The notes under the pieces: model-generated
Told to the model about the DNA's origin: nothing
Seen by the model: only the letters and a program-made list of their open reading frames with translations
The model's database searches: none
Made by a program: the position numbers and the translations under genes
Source of the DNA: Alphaproteobacteria bacterium
GTDB lineage: Bacteria; Pseudomonadota; Alphaproteobacteria; Caulobacterales; Aquidulcibacteraceae
Direction: 5' to 3'
NCBI GenBank assembly: GCA_030430715.1
Contig: JAUIJZ010000014.1
Coordinates: 1-47,071 of the forward strand
DNA: 47,071 nucleotides
In this document: positions 1-9,210 of the stretch, piece by piece
How positions within the stretch are numbered: position 1 is the first letter of the stretch
Layout: each line of letters opens with the position of its first letter

Positions 1-2
1 AG

Positions 3-1358
3 GCGCAAATCGGTTTCGATCTGGCGCCAGTCGATCGCGCGGGCGCCTATTCGTGCGAGCAGGCGGATGCGGCCTTGCGCTTGTGGCGCAAGTTGAAGCC
101 GGAGCTCGCACAGGAACGGCTCATCAATGTCTACGAAACGCTGGAGCGGCCTTTGCCGTCGGTGCTGGCGGCGATGGAGCGCGAGGGCATTAAAGTCGAT
201 CCGCAAATGCTGTCGCAGCTTTCGACCGACTTCGCCCAGCGCATGCAGCAATACGAACAGGACGCCTATGGCATGGCGGGGCGCGAGTTCAACATCGGCT
301 CGCCCAAACAAATCGGGGAAGTGCTGTTCGATGAAATGGGCCTGCAGGGCGGCTCAAAAACCAAGACCGGCGCTTGGTCCACCGATGAAAGCATTCTTTC
401 CGGCTTAGCGGAAGAAGGCCACGACTTGCCGCGCAAGGTCTTAGATTGGCGCCAGCTTTCGAAATTGCGCTCCACCTATACCGAGGCCCTTGGCGCGGCG
501 ATTAATCCGCGCACCAATCGCGTGCACACGTCATACGCTTTAGCTTCGACGACGACCGGACGCCTTTCGTCAAACGATCCCAACTTGCAAAACATTCCGA
601 TCCGGACCGAAGAGGGGCGGCGGATACGTGAAGCGTTCATTCCCGAAAAAGATCATCTCCTGGTTTCGGCGGATTATTCGCAGATCGAATTGCGCTTGCT
701 CGCGCACGTCGCCGACATTCCGCAATTGAAGCAGGCCTTCGCAGATGGCGTCGACATTCATGCGCGCACGGCGTCGGAGATGTTCGGCGTGCCGGTTGAA
801 GGCATGCCGAAGGAAATCCGCAACAATGCCAAGGCGATCAATTTCGGCATCATCTACGGGATCTCCGCGTTTGGCCTTGCGCGCAATCTCGGCATCGAAC
901 GTTCCGAGGCGGACGCTTACATCAAGAAGTATTTTGAGCGCTTTCCAGGCATTCGCGATTACATGGAAGAAGCCAAAACCTTCGCGCGCGCCAATGGCTA
1001 TGTAAAAACGATCTTCGGCCGCCGCATCTGGGTGAAGGGCGTGCAATCCAAAAACCACCAAGAGCGCGCGTTTGGCGAACGCCAAGCGATCAACGCGCCG
1101 CTGCAAGGCGCCGCCGCCGACATCATCCGCCGCGCTATGGTGCGTATGTCCGGCGCCATTCCGGCGGCTGGGCTGAAATCGCGAATGCTTCTGCAAGTGC
1201 ACGACGAATTGGTTTTCGAAGCGCCCAAGGCGGAAGCCGATGCGCTTTGCGCGCTTGCGCGCGACGTGATGGAAGCGGCGCCGATGCCGGCGGTGAATTT
1301 AAGCGTGCCGTTGACGGTCGAAGCGAAAGCCGGCGCGACTTGGGGCGCGGCGCATTAG
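3..1358 (+). CDS. polA: DNA polymerase I, C-terminal part (5' truncated by window edge)
   Basis: This is the polymerase end of DNA polymerase I, which fills gaps in excision repair and removes Okazaki primers. The frame is open from base 3, so the gene enters from outside the window. The visible part holds the family A polymerase motifs in order: motif A (SADYSQIELRLLAH, about 660-710), motif B (RNNAKAINFGIIYG, about 825-860) and motif C (LLQVHDELVFE, about 1190-1220). The palm aspartates and the O-helix lysine and tyrosine are intact. The 5' nuclease domain lies upstream of the window and cannot be judged. The 175 bases from here to chvI show no gene and no clear terminator. Identification is secure. 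Confidence 0.97.
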   Translation, partial: AQIGFDLAPVDRAGAYSCEQADAALRLWRKLKPELAQERLINVYETLERPLPSVLAAMEREGIKVDPQMLSQLSTDFAQRMQQYEQDAYGMAGREFNIGSPKQIGEVLFDEMGLQGGSKTKTGAWSTDESILSGLAEEGHDLPRKVLDWRQLSKLRSTYTEALGAAINPRTNRVHTSYALASTTTGRLSSNDPNLQNIPIRTEEGRRIREAFIPEKDHLLVSADYSQIELRLLAHVADIPQLKQAFADGVDIHARTASEMFGVPVEGMPKEIRNNAKAINFGIIYGISAFGLARNLGIERSEADAYIKKYFERFPGIRDYMEEAKTFARANGYVKTIFGRRIWVKGVQSKNHQERAFGERQAINAPLQGAAADIIRRAMVRMSGAIPAAGLKSRMLLQVHDELVFEAPKAEADALCALARDVMEAAPMPAVNLSVPLTVEAKAGATWGAAH

Positions 1359-1533
1359 TGCTGGCGCCGTTTCGTCCTGTAATCCGCCACGTTCTGAACA
1401 TCATTCGCGCACCGCGCCGCTCAAATTACCGGGAGCGGGCGCGCATGCGTCGAGAACATGTTGGCGGCGCGTCCGTTGACGGCTAAGACTGCCGGACCAA
1501 ATCATTACGGCTAAGTCAGGAACCGCGCCGCCC

Positions 1534-2229
1534 ATGCCCACCATCGCTCTTGTCGATGACGACGAAAACATCCTCGCCTCGCTGAAAATCTTCTTCGAGT
1601 CCGAGGGCTATACCGTGCGCACCTATACCGATGGCGCCGCGGCTTTGACCGCGTTGGCGGAAACGCCGCCCGACGTCGCCATCCTCGACATCAAGATGCC
1701 GCGCATGGACGGTGTCGAAGTGCTGCGCCGGCTGCGGCAAAGCTCAAACCTTCCGGTGATCTTCCTCACCTCGAAGGACGATGAGATGGATGAGGTGGTC
1801 GGCTTCAATGTCGGCGCCGACGATTACATCACCAAGCCTTTCTCGCAGCGGCTCCTCAATGAGCGCGTGAAGGCGCTGCTGCGCCGCACACGGGCCGGTG
1901 CGCCGGGCGCGGTTGAGGGGGACAAAAAGCCGATCGTGCGCGGTGAACTGACTCTCGATCCCAATCGGCACGCTTGCACCTGGAAGGGAGAACCCGTTCG
2001 CCTTACGGTGACTGAGTTCCTTATCCTGCAAGCGCTCGCTCAGCGCCCCGGCTATGTGAAAAGCCGCGATCAATTGATGGACGCGGCCTATGACGATCAG
2101 GTCTATGTCGACGACAGAACCATTGACAGCCACATCAAGCGACTCCGCAAAAAGTTCCGCGACATCGACGGGGACTTCGACGCGATCGAAACGCTCTATG
2201 GCGTCGGCTACCGATACAACGAGAGCTGA
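1534..2229 (+). CDS. chvI: ChvI-type OmpR-family response regulator
   Basis: A 231-residue response regulator with an N-terminal receiver domain (about 1-120) and a C-terminal OmpR winged-helix DNA-binding domain (about 135-228). D52 in [10 protein letters not shown] is the phospho-acceptor, with acidic residues D8-D9 and the conserved lysine in YITKPF. The kinase gene starts inside its 3' end. Kinase plus the following EIIA and HPr genes match the ChvI/ExoR-ChvG envelope and acid-stress locus of alphaproteobacteria, which supports ChvI over a generic OmpR regulator. The ATG at 1534 has only a distant AGG-type ribosome site, but the translation starts exactly where the receiver fold should. 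Confidence 0.93.
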   Translation: MPTIALVDDDENILASLKIFFESEGYTVRTYTDGAAALTALAETPPDVAILDIKMPRMDGVEVLRRLRQSSNLPVIFLTSKDDEMDEVVGFNVGADDYITKPFSQRLLNERVKALLRRTRAGAPGAVEGDKKPIVRGELTLDPNRHACTWKGEPVRLTVTEFLILQALAQRPGYVKSRDQLMDAAYDDQVYVDDRTIDSHIKRLRKKFRDIDGDFDAIETLYGVGYRYNES

Positions 2230-3820
2230 CGCGTTCCGAACGGCGCGTTCGCCGATCGGCCGCATCATCTTCATTTGGAATTTCGTCGGCCTCGGCGTGC
2301 TGGTGCTTGGCGTGCTCCTGCTCACGGAGATGCGCGCCAACCTCACGCAGGCGCTCTACAGCAACCTGCGTACGCAGGGCGAGCTGATCACCAACCTGCT
2401 GATCGAAACCGGCACGGTGCAGGGGGATCCGTTCCCCGGCATCAACGAGCCGGCCGTGCGCGAAGTGCTGCGCCGCTTGTTGCCGCCCGTTGCGCAAGGC
2501 GAACGCCCAGGTTCGAGCGGCCCGCGCGTGCGGGTCTATGCCGCCGACGGGCGGATCGTCGCCGATACTGATGTGCTTTACGATCGGCTGGAGGAAACCG
2601 CCCTCGCGCCGCCAGGAGCAGAAAGCAGCATTGGCGATCGGATTGAGAGCGCTGCACGGCGCGCGGAATATTTTCGCCTGACGCCGTGGCGGCCGTCGAT
2701 CACATTGCAGGAAGAACGGGAGCGGGCGTTGCGTGGCGAAATCGCGCGCGGCGAACGCTTGAACGAGTCCGGTGAGCGCGTGGTGTCGCTCACCTTGCCG
2801 GTGCGGCGCGTGCAGCAAGTGCTCGGCACGGTGACGCTCGAAAGCGCCGACGTGGAGCGCATTCTTGTCGCGGAGCGGATCAGCATGATCCCCTTCGTAT
2901 TGGGCGCGACCATCGCCGTTTTTCTCTCATCGCTGCTGCTGGCCTTGTTTATCGCGCGGCCGTTGAGGCGCTTGGCGTGGGCGGCGGACAGTCTGCGGTT
3001 GACCGGAGCGACACGGTTGCAATTGCCTGACGTGTCCAAACGCAAGGATGAGATCGGCGCGCTGGCGCATTCGCTCGAAGCGATGACCGGGGCGCTGGCC
3101 GATCGCATTGACGCTAATGAGCGCTTCGCCGCCGATGTGAGTCACGAGATCAAAAACCCGCTGGCGTCGATCCGATCAGCTGTCGATGCGGCGCGCACGG
3201 TGAACGATCCGGAGCGGCAGACCCAATTGCTAGGCATCGTGGCGCAGGATGTGAAGCGGCTCGACCGGCTCATCACCGATATTGCCCGCGCTAGCCGCAT
3301 TGAGGCGGAGACGGCGCGCGGCGAAACAGGGATCGTCGATCTCGGCGGTTTGTTGTTTGAGCTGACGCAGGCGTATGCGCCCGCGCCGGACCGGACCGGC
3401 GAACCGGAAGTCAGATTCAAAGGCGAGAAGCCGATTGGCGCCCTGGTCTTTGGCCAGCCTGGGCCGCTGGGCCAAGTTTTCCGCAATCTGATCGATAATG
3501 CGCGCTCGTTTAGCCCGCCTGGGGCGCCGGTAACGGTGTCGCTGGAGGTGGAGCGTGGCGCCGATGGCCAAGTGGTGCGCGCGATTGTGGAAGATGAGGG
3601 GCCGGGCATTCCGTCCGAGAACCTCGATACAATCTTCCAACGCTTTTACACTCAGAGGCCCGCTGGGACGGCTTTTGGCGGTAATTCCGGCCTCGGTCTT
3701 TCGATTGCGCGGCAAATCGTTACCGCTCACGAGGGGCGGATCTGGGCCGAAAACCGTCCCGAAGGGCGGGGCGCGCGCCTGATGACCGAGTTGCCGCTTG
3801 CGCAGGCGCAGCGGGCCTAA
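2198..3820 (+). CDS. chvG: ChvG-type membrane sensor histidine kinase
   Basis: Transmembrane sensor kinase paired with the preceding regulator. I chose the ATG at 2198, giving 540 residues and a 32-base overlap with chvI. Longer in-frame readings only translate chvI DNA out of frame. The order is: first membrane helix (about 22-45), periplasmic sensor region, second helix (about 228-250), HAMP, HisKA with H316 in [12 protein letters not shown], then HATPase_c with the N box (NLIDNA), G1 (DEGPGIP) and G2 (GLGLSIA). Overlap with chvI implies translational coupling. ChvG kinases sense acid and envelope stress and are often held in check by periplasmic ExoR; no exoR is visible here. Confidence 0.9.
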   Translation: MASATDTTRADAFRTARSPIGRIIFIWNFVGLGVLVLGVLLLTEMRANLTQALYSNLRTQGELITNLLIETGTVQGDPFPGINEPAVREVLRRLLPPVAQGERPGSSGPRVRVYAADGRIVADTDVLYDRLEETALAPPGAESSIGDRIESAARRAEYFRLTPWRPSITLQEERERALRGEIARGERLNESGERVVSLTLPVRRVQQVLGTVTLESADVERILVAERISMIPFVLGATIAVFLSSLLLALFIARPLRRLAWAADSLRLTGATRLQLPDVSKRKDEIGALAHSLEAMTGALADRIDANERFAADVSHEIKNPLASIRSAVDAARTVNDPERQTQLLGIVAQDVKRLDRLITDIARASRIEAETARGETGIVDLGGLLFELTQAYAPAPDRTGEPEVRFKGEKPIGALVFGQPGPLGQVFRNLIDNARSFSPPGAPVTVSLEVERGADGQVVRAIVEDEGPGIPSENLDTIFQRFYTQRPAGTAFGGNSGLGLSIARQIVTAHEGRIWAENRPEGRGARLMTELPLAQAQRA

Positions 3821-3936
3821 TCCGGCAAACCGCGAAAAACTGCCACGGACGTGCGACTTAGGCTTTTCTCGCAACCGCGAAAGGATATGGTGGCCGCCCT
3901 TTGACCAAGCCCACCGGCGGGTGGCGGGAGTTTGGG

Positions 3937-4347
3937 ATGATCGGCGTTGTCGTGGTTTCCCACGGCCGGCTAGCGGATGAGTTCGTCGCTGCGGCAGAAC
4001 ACGTTCTTGGCCCTCAGGAGCAGATGCGCGCTGTCGCCATCGGCCCTCATGACGACATGGAAGAACGGCGCGCGGACATCATTGATGCTGTGCGTGCGGT
4101 CGAACGTGGCGATGGCGTTGTCATTTTGACCGATATGTTCGGCGGCACGCCGTCGAACCTTGCCATCTCGGTTATCAATCAGGTTCGCACCGAAGTGATT
4201 GCCGGCGTGAATTTGCCGATGCTGATCAAGCTTGCCGAAGTGCGTGATAAATTGGCCTTGCCCGAAGCGGCGCTTGCCGCGCAGGATGCGGGCCGGCGCT
4301 ACATCCGCGTGGCGTCCGTGGAATTGGCCGTCGGCACAACGAACTAA
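3937..4347 (+). CDS. PTS EIIA component, mannose/ManX-type fold
   Basis: A 136-residue cytoplasmic EIIA domain of the mannose family. H9 in VVVSHGRLADEF is the expected phosphorylation site, and the FGGTPSNLA segment is typical of the family. The ATG at 3937 is preferred because GGGAG lies six bases upstream and homologues begin at MIGVVVVSHG; an upstream TTG in frame adds only a non-conserved tail. No membrane EIIB/C/D genes are nearby, so this is probably a regulatory PTS like those known in alphaproteobacteria rather than a sugar importer. It sits 17 bases before HPr. In relatives an HPr kinase gene commonly lies between chvG and this gene; it is missing here. Confidence 0.9.
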   Translation: MIGVVVVSHGRLADEFVAAAEHVLGPQEQMRAVAIGPHDDMEERRADIIDAVRAVERGDGVVILTDMFGGTPSNLAISVINQVRTEVIAGVNLPMLIKLAEVRDKLALPEAALAAQDAGRRYIRVASVELAVGTTN

Positions 4348-4364
4348 AACCAATAAATATAGGC

Positions 4365-4640
4365 ATGGGGCAGAAGCGTACACTGAAGATCGTCAATGTG
4401 CGCGGCCTGCACGCCCGCGCCTCGCGCAAGCTCGCGGAGCTGGCGCTGAGCTTTGATGATGCAATCATCATGGTGCGGCGCGACGATGAAGAAGCAGACG
4501 CGCGTTCGCTTATGGATTTGATGATGCTTGGCGCCGGGCTTGGATCAGAGATTGAGGTCGAGGCCAATGGGACCGACGCACAGCGCGCGCTCGATGAGAT
4601 CGAGGCGCTGATCGCCGCTAAATTCCACGAAGGCGAGTAG
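4365..4640 (+). CDS. ptsH: HPr phosphocarrier protein (Npr/PtsH family)
   Basis: A 91-residue HPr, slightly longer than the usual 85-90. H16 in RGLHARAS is the phospho-histidine and is intact. S48 in ARSLMDLMMLGA aligns with the regulatory serine (Ser46) phosphorylated by HPr kinase. HPr passes phosphate from Enzyme I to EIIA, here most likely to the adjacent EIIA. Its stop is only five bases from the convergent bioB stop, with no room for a terminator between them. The retained serine without a neighbouring hprK is a point of interest. Confidence 0.93.
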   Translation: MGQKRTLKIVNVRGLHARASRKLAELALSFDDAIIMVRRDDEEADARSLMDLMMLGAGLGSEIEVEANGTDAQRALDEIEALIAAKFHEGE

Positions 4641-4645
4641 CGCGC

Positions 4646-5635
4646 TTAAGGAGCGGTGCTCGCAGCGCCCATTGGTTTCAGGCCCAAATCCGCAAACAGT
4701 TTTGCATCGTGATCGCGATCAGGGTTCGACGTCGTCAACAATTCATCGCCCACGAAAATCGAATTGGCGCCGGCCATGAAGCAGAGCGCCTGCAATTCGC
4801 GGCTCATATTTTCGCGGCCAGCCGAGAGGCGCACTAGGCTCTTGGGGCAAACGATACGCGCGACTGCAATGGTGCGCACGAATTCAATGCCATCGATCTG
4901 CGCTTCTTCGGCGATCACCTTGTCGCCGAGCGGCGTGCCGGTAATCGGCATGAGGGCATTGATCGGCAAGGAATCTGGATGCGCGGGCAGGTTGGCGAGC
5001 GCTTGCAGCAACCCTGCGCGGTCGGTCCGCGTTTCGCCCATGCCGACAATGCCGCCGCAGCAGGTGGACATGCCCGCGTCGCGCACATGCGCCAGCGTGT
5101 CGAGCCGATCCTGATAGGTGCGCGTCGTCACGACGCTCTCATAATATTCCGGCGAGGAATCGAGGTTGTGGTTGTAATAATCCAGCCCCGCATCCTTCAG
5201 TGCGCGCGCTTGATCCGCGTTGAGCATGCCAAGCGTGGCGCATGTCTCCAGACCTTCGGCTTTGACGGCTGCGATCATGGAAGTGAGCTGCGGCATGTCG
5301 CGGTCTTTGATGTCGCGCCAGGCGGCGCCCATGCAGAAACGCTGCGCGCCGCCGGCCTTGGCGCGCCGGGCCGCTTCCAGCACCTCATCGACCGGCATCA
5401 GCTTGGACGCTTTGAGACCGGTATCGAAATGCGCGGACTGGCTGCAATAGCCGCAATTCTCCGCGCATCCGCCGGTCTTTACCGAAAGCAATTGCGAAAG
5501 CTGGACTTCCTCCGGCGCGAAATATTGCCGGTGGGTCTGGGCGGCCCGAAACACCAATTCGGGGAAGGGCAGTTCGAACAGCGCCTCGATCTCGGCGCGG
5601 GTCCAATCGTGGCGGGGGGATAAATCGTAAGCCAT
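4646..5635 (-). CDS. bioB: Biotin synthase
   Basis: Radical-SAM enzyme that inserts sulfur into dethiobiotin, the last step of biotin synthesis. The 329-residue length fits the family. The 4Fe-4S cysteines C57, C61 and C64 lie in [12 protein letters not shown], and the second-cluster residues are suggested by [15 protein letters not shown] and the late [10 protein letters not shown] arginine segment. The ATG at 5635 gives the standard N-terminus leading into the [13 protein letters not shown] helix. No other bio gene is nearby, so it seems to be a solitary biotin gene here. It is divergent from the PHA-type gene, with 75 bases between. Confidence 0.97.
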   Translation of the reverse strand: MAYDLSPRHDWTRAEIEALFELPFPELVFRAAQTHRQYFAPEEVQLSQLLSVKTGGCAENCGYCSQSAHFDTGLKASKLMPVDEVLEAARRAKAGGAQRFCMGAAWRDIKDRDMPQLTSMIAAVKAEGLETCATLGMLNADQARALKDAGLDYYNHNLDSSPEYYESVVTTRTYQDRLDTLAHVRDAGMSTCCGGIVGMGETRTDRAGLLQALANLPAHPDSLPINALMPITGTPLGDKVIAEEAQIDGIEFVRTIAVARIVCPKSLVRLSAGRENMSRELQALCFMAGANSIFVGDELLTTSNPDRDHDAKLFADLGLKPMGAASTAP

Positions 5636-5710
5636 TGACCGCGTTATGCGCGATCCGCAGGGCCGTGACCAGATGCGAAACCGGAGCCTAGCCTTGCTCG
5701 TTCATGCCCT

Positions 5711-6025
5711 ATGGGCGCTCCGATCACCGTCACTATCCCGCACAAGCTCGGTAAGGCCGAGGCGCGGGCGCGCATTATTACCGGCTTTGACAAGCTGACG
5801 GAGCAGATCGGCGGCGCCCATATCGCCAAGTTTCAACAGGCTTGGGCGGGGGACCAGCTCCATTTCAGCGCGCAAGGTTTGGGTCAGACTGTCACCGGAC
5901 GGGTCGATGTCGGTGAAACCGAGTTGCGCATCGAGGTCGATCTGCCCGCCTTCCTGGCCGGGCTCGCCAACAAGATATCCGGCAAGCTGAAGGAGCAGGG
6001 CCGGCTTCTATTGGAGAAGAAATAG
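5711..6025 (+). CDS. Polyhydroxyalkanoic acid system family protein
   Basis: A 104-residue soluble protein whose sequence (ITVTIPHKLGKAEARARI at the start, then HFSAQGLGQTVTGRVDVGE) matches the small PHA-granule-associated family (PHA_gran_rgn). These proteins are found with polyhydroxyalkanoate genes, but their biochemical role is not established. There is no PHA synthase or phasin in the window, so a link to PHA is by family only. No signal peptide or membrane segment is present. It is followed after three bases by the SemiSWEET gene, suggesting co-transcription. Confidence 0.75.
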   Translation: MGAPITVTIPHKLGKAEARARIITGFDKLTEQIGGAHIAKFQQAWAGDQLHFSAQGLGQTVTGRVDVGETELRIEVDLPAFLAGLANKISGKLKEQGRLLLEKK

Positions 6026-6028
6026 CTC

Positions 6029-6301
6029 ATGCTTGAGGCGCCGCTTTGGCTCATCAATGCGTTCGGCGTTGTTGCGGGCCTGTGTTCCATGTCGAGCTTC
6101 GTGCCGCAGATCATCAAGATTATCCGTGAGCGCGATGCCGAAGGTGTCTCATTGCACATGTATGCTGTGACGATTGTCGGCTTTGCATGTTGGACAACAT
6201 ACGGCGTTCTCAGCGGATCGTGGCCGGTGGCTGCCTCAAACGCCGTATGCTTAATGTTGGTCATAATGATATTCGCGCTGCGCCTGCGTTTTGGCGGCTA
6301 A
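6029..6301 (+). CDS. SemiSWEET-type small sugar transporter (PQ-loop)
   Basis: A 90-residue protein with three membrane helices (about 8-27, 43-62 and 68-86), the size of a bacterial SemiSWEET, which dimerises to form one sugar pore. The PQ-loop motif SFVPQ places P26-Q27 at the end of helix 1, and an asparagine in ASNAVCL of helix 3 fits the substrate-binding position. The start is three bases after the preceding stop, with a GGAG inside that gene. The substrate cannot be deduced. Confidence 0.82.
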   Translation: MLEAPLWLINAFGVVAGLCSMSSFVPQIIKIIRERDAEGVSLHMYAVTIVGFACWTTYGVLSGSWPVAASNAVCLMLVIMIFALRLRFGG

Positions 6302-6416
6302 GCCCTTTGCGCGCGCGAAAAGAGAACGGGCATTGCTATACGCGATCAGCGCTCATCTCGCGCATGCAGCACGAGAAACTTACGCTTAACGCGCGCAAAT
6401 CCTTTGAAATAGCGGT

Positions 6417-6435
6417 TCTAATGCCGAACATTAGA
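6417..6435. promoter_or_regulatory. Inverted repeat upstream of the channel gene
   Basis: TCTAAT and ATTAGA form a perfect six-base inverted repeat with a seven-base spacer, about 28 bases before the ATG at 6464. It could be an operator or a small hairpin in the leader. No regulator is identified. Confidence 0.35.
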
Positions 6436-6463
6436 TTGTTCTGACCTGCACAGGAGGCGTGTC

Positions 6464-7708
6464 ATGACGTTCGACTACGACGCGGCGATGGCTTGGCTCA
6501 ATATTTGGGGCCCGAGGATTATCCTTGCTATCGTTATTCTCGTCGTCGCGCACTTTGCGGCGAAAGCGGTGAAATGGGCGATCGCAAAGCTCGTGGACCG
6601 CGTTCCGTTCTTATCCCGGCGCGATAGTTCCGGTCCGGGGGGAGCGAAGCCTGCCGCCGATATCGGTTTGCGTATTGGCGAAGTCGGCTATTGGCTGGTC
6701 TGGCTTCTGGGGCTCATCGCCGCGCTGAACGTGCTGGAAATGGACGATGTGGTCGCGCCGCTCAATGGCATGGTCGCTGGTTTCCTCAATTATCTGCCCA
6801 ACGTTGTCGGCGCGATACTGATCTTCATCATCGGCTATGCGCTCGCAACGATCGCGCGGCGCATGGTTGAAGCTCTGATCGAGGCGGTCGAGCTTGATCG
6901 CCGCCTGGTCGATGTAGGTCTGACGCACACGCCGCGTGGACCAGGTTTGACGCGCCTGCTGGGCCTCCTGGTGTTCACGCTCATCATCATTCCGGTCGCG
7001 ATTGCCGCGCTCGATGCGCTCGACATCGCGGCCATATCGGCGCCCGCGACGTCGATGCTGAATGACATCCTGCTGACCATCCCGCGCGTCATTGGCGCGG
7101 CGCTGATCATTTTCATCGCCTATGTGGTGGGCCGCTGGATCATGACGCTGACCGAAGAGGGGCTGAAATCGATCGGCTTTGACGCGATCATCGGCTCCAT
7201 CGCTAACGCCGAGCCGGTGCGTGTGGGGCGCGAGAAGACGGATCTGACGCCGGGCGTCGATACGGTTGATCTATCGCACTTCCCGCCGTCGCGCATGATT
7301 GGTCTCGCTGTGCTGATTGGCATCGTGCTGTTCGCGAGTGTCGAAGCGGCGCGTCTGCTCGGCTTCGTCGCCGCGGCCGACATGCTGAGCCAGGTGCTGT
7401 CGCTGGCGACGCGGGTGCTGTTCGGCGCCATCATCATCGCGCTGGGCATATTGCTGGCCAATATCCTGGCCGCCGCTTCGGTGAAGCAAGGCAAGCCATC
7501 GACCGAGATCATCTCAACTTTCGTTCGTTGGGGCGTGATCGCTTTGGCGACGGCCGTTGGCCTTCGCTACATGGGGCTGGCCAACGAGATCATCGTGCTC
7601 GCTTTCGGTCTCATCCTGGGCGCGGTCGCGGTTGCTGTGGCGATTGCGTTCGGCATTGGCGGGCGCGACGCCGCGCGCAAAGTGCTGGCGCGCTGGACCG
7701 GGGAATAA
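6464..7708 (+). CDS. CmpX-like mechanosensitive-channel family membrane protein
   Basis: A 414-residue membrane protein with repeated MscS_TM (conserved transmembrane helix) units. Hydrophobic segments lie near residues 16-36, 75-92, 105-128, 160-185, 195-222, 275-300, 320-345 and 355-395. Recurrent motifs include NYLPNVVGAILIFIIGYALA and TIPRVIGAALIIFIAYVVGRW, which look like internal duplications. The family includes Pseudomonas CmpX, but the MscS beta domain is not evident, so channel activity is inferred. A strong AGGAGG lies about eight bases before the ATG. It is single-gene, ending at a strong hairpin. Confidence 0.82.
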   Translation: MTFDYDAAMAWLNIWGPRIILAIVILVVAHFAAKAVKWAIAKLVDRVPFLSRRDSSGPGGAKPAADIGLRIGEVGYWLVWLLGLIAALNVLEMDDVVAPLNGMVAGFLNYLPNVVGAILIFIIGYALATIARRMVEALIEAVELDRRLVDVGLTHTPRGPGLTRLLGLLVFTLIIIPVAIAALDALDIAAISAPATSMLNDILLTIPRVIGAALIIFIAYVVGRWIMTLTEEGLKSIGFDAIIGSIANAEPVRVGREKTDLTPGVDTVDLSHFPPSRMIGLAVLIGIVLFASVEAARLLGFVAAADMLSQVLSLATRVLFGAIIIALGILLANILAAASVKQGKPSTEIISTFVRWGVIALATAVGLRYMGLANEIIVLAFGLILGAVAVAVAIAFGIGGRDAARKVLARWTGE

Positions 7709-7734
7709 CAACAACAACTCAATAAGACTTGCGT

Positions 7735-7761
7735 GGCCGCCGGCGAAAGCTGGCGGCCTTT
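7735..7761 (+). terminator. Rho-independent-like terminator after the channel gene
   Basis: GGCCGCC and GGCGGCC pair, extended by one G-T wobble and two further pairs closing a GAAA tetraloop, then TTTGCTTAT follows. It lies between convergent genes. The T-rich side suits the + strand gene. Confidence 0.75.
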
Positions 7762-7763
7762 GC

Positions 7764-8954
7764 TTATGCGCTGATGTCGATGCGGCCGAGCAGATCTTCG
7801 TCGGTGAATGCAAAAGGCTGGTGCATGTCGCTAGTGGCGAGATCGACTCCAAGCGCGGAAGACATCGCCAGGAAGCCTGCATCCTGAAAGCCGTGCACAA
7901 TCAGGCGCACGCCCTGGCCTGAAAGCGATTTCGACCAGAAGCTGACGCGATCGCATAAGCGCGACACGCGCGGCGGCTGTTGCGCGCCGCCAAAGATCGG
8001 CAGGCTGAAACCCGCGCCCCAGGCGCCGGCGCCGCTTATGCTGCCAATGGCGGTGTCGTTAAGGTGAAAGTCGAGCCACACAGAGGCGGTGAGGGCGCGC
8101 AGCGCGCCGCACCATTCGGACAGAGAGAGCAGCGGCGTGCCGCGCTCGATTTCCGAGATCATCACGAACATCGTGCGACGCAGCGCCGGGTCGGCGCCGG
8201 CGAGCCATTGCAGATACGCTTCGCGGCTGCGTCTTTTCTGCATTGTGCTGGCGTGTACGCTGACGCCGACGAGCGAAGCGTCGCCTTGCGCCTTAAGTTT
8301 GCTGGCCGCGCTGAGCGCGTGGTCGAGCACGGCGATATCGAGTTCAAGAAAATCTTGTTGGCGCTGGTGGCGGCCATCGAGAATGAAATCGGTGTTGTAA
8401 CATATGCGGCGCCCGGAGCGTCCGTGTGAGACCGGCGCCGCCAGCCATGCGCCAATGCGTTCCTCGTGCGTCACGATCACGGGCGCGCAGCCGATCTCCG
8501 CGTGTGGCGCCTTGGCGATCAGGTTGCGCGCCGGCGCTTCGCTTTCATGCGTGTTGCCAACCAGAAGGTCCGTAAGCCCGTCCGGCGTCAGTGTCCGATT
8601 GCCGACTTCCGGGCGCAAAGAGCTCAGCGCTTCATCTCCGAGATAGAAGGCGAGCAATGCGTCACGCATTTCCTGGCAGCGTTTCTGCACCATTCCGGGC
8701 GGGGCTTCCGCCAGCACAACAAGAAAGCCGTCGCCGGCAGGCACCACAACGTCATCGTCGCCGCAATAACGGGAGAGAATGTCGAGCGACCCGGCCCTAA
8801 CCCTGTCACGCATGCGCGGCCAGCGCGGACCGGCGGCCGCGCGGATATCGTCCAGACCAATGACCTTTACCTGCGCTGCTTCGATCGAGCCGCCGTCACG
8901 CGAAAGGGTGCGAAGCCGAGAGGAAAGCTGGTCGACGTTGGGCGACGTCTGCAT
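7764..8954 (-). CDS. Hypothetical protein resembling a degenerate GGDEF-EAL protein
   Basis: A 396-residue soluble protein with no confident family. I use the ATG at 8954, which has AGAGAA about eight bases upstream; an in-frame TTG at 8999 would add 15 residues. Residues about 15-110 resemble a GGDEF fold in layout, with PAGDGFLVVL where GG(D/E)EF would sit. The C-terminal half has EAL-like spacing (VGVSVHAS, then MFVMISEIER, then VRLIVHGFQDAGFLAMSSALGVDLAT), but no EAL or DDFG catalytic motif. If the resemblance is real the protein would be catalytically dead and perhaps a c-di-GMP sensor or scaffold. No membrane segment is seen. It is transcribed alone. Confidence 0.6.
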   Translation of the reverse strand: MQTSPNVDQLSSRLRTLSRDGGSIEAAQVKVIGLDDIRAAAGPRWPRMRDRVRAGSLDILSRYCGDDDVVVPAGDGFLVVLAEAPPGMVQKRCQEMRDALLAFYLGDEALSSLRPEVGNRTLTPDGLTDLLVGNTHESEAPARNLIAKAPHAEIGCAPVIVTHEERIGAWLAAPVSHGRSGRRICYNTDFILDGRHQRQQDFLELDIAVLDHALSAASKLKAQGDASLVGVSVHASTMQKRRSREAYLQWLAGADPALRRTMFVMISEIERGTPLLSLSEWCGALRALTASVWLDFHLNDTAIGSISGAGAWGAGFSLPIFGGAQQPPRVSRLCDRVSFWSKSLSGQGVRLIVHGFQDAGFLAMSSALGVDLATSDMHQPFAFTDEDLLGRIDISA

Positions 8955-9085
8955 CCCGGTGTTCTCTTTGAGGTTCCAAACGAAAGTATGGGCCCGCAAA
9001 GGTTGAGATGAGGATAAATACTCTGGTTATTTGCGTTTACTAGGTCTGAACCGGCCATGGATTTGGGCTGATCGCAGTAACGGGC

Positions 9086-9112
9086 GCCCGCAACCCAGGT
9101 CCGCTTGCGGGC
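9086..9112. other. Inverted repeat (hairpin) upstream of ahcY
   Basis: GCCCGCAA and TTGCGGGC form a perfect eight-base stem with an 11-base loop, just upstream of the ATAAAGATATCTTTAT palindrome. There is no T-run. I cannot match it to a known SAH or SAM riboswitch. Confidence 0.4.
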
Positions 9113-9119
9113 ATGTCAC

Positions 9120-9135
9120 ATAAAGATATCTTTAT
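9120..9135. promoter_or_regulatory. Perfect 16-base palindrome, candidate operator of ahcY
   Basis: ATAAAGATATCTTTAT is a perfect palindrome about 75 bases upstream of the ahcY start. Methionine and SAH-cycle genes in proteobacteria can be controlled by ArsR-family regulators such as SahR through AT-rich palindromes. Assigning this site to SahR is inference; no such regulator gene is in the window. Confidence 0.6.
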
Positions 9136-9210
9136 ATGCGCGTTGCGGGGGCGCGCGCGGCCTGTTAGGGAGGGGCCGATTTTTATCCCTGGACTTTGGA
9201 GAGACGCCCC

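Noticed and set aside
9000-9210. SAM or SAH riboswitch upstream of ahcY
   Set aside because: One hairpin is present, but I cannot recognise the conserved core of any known class.
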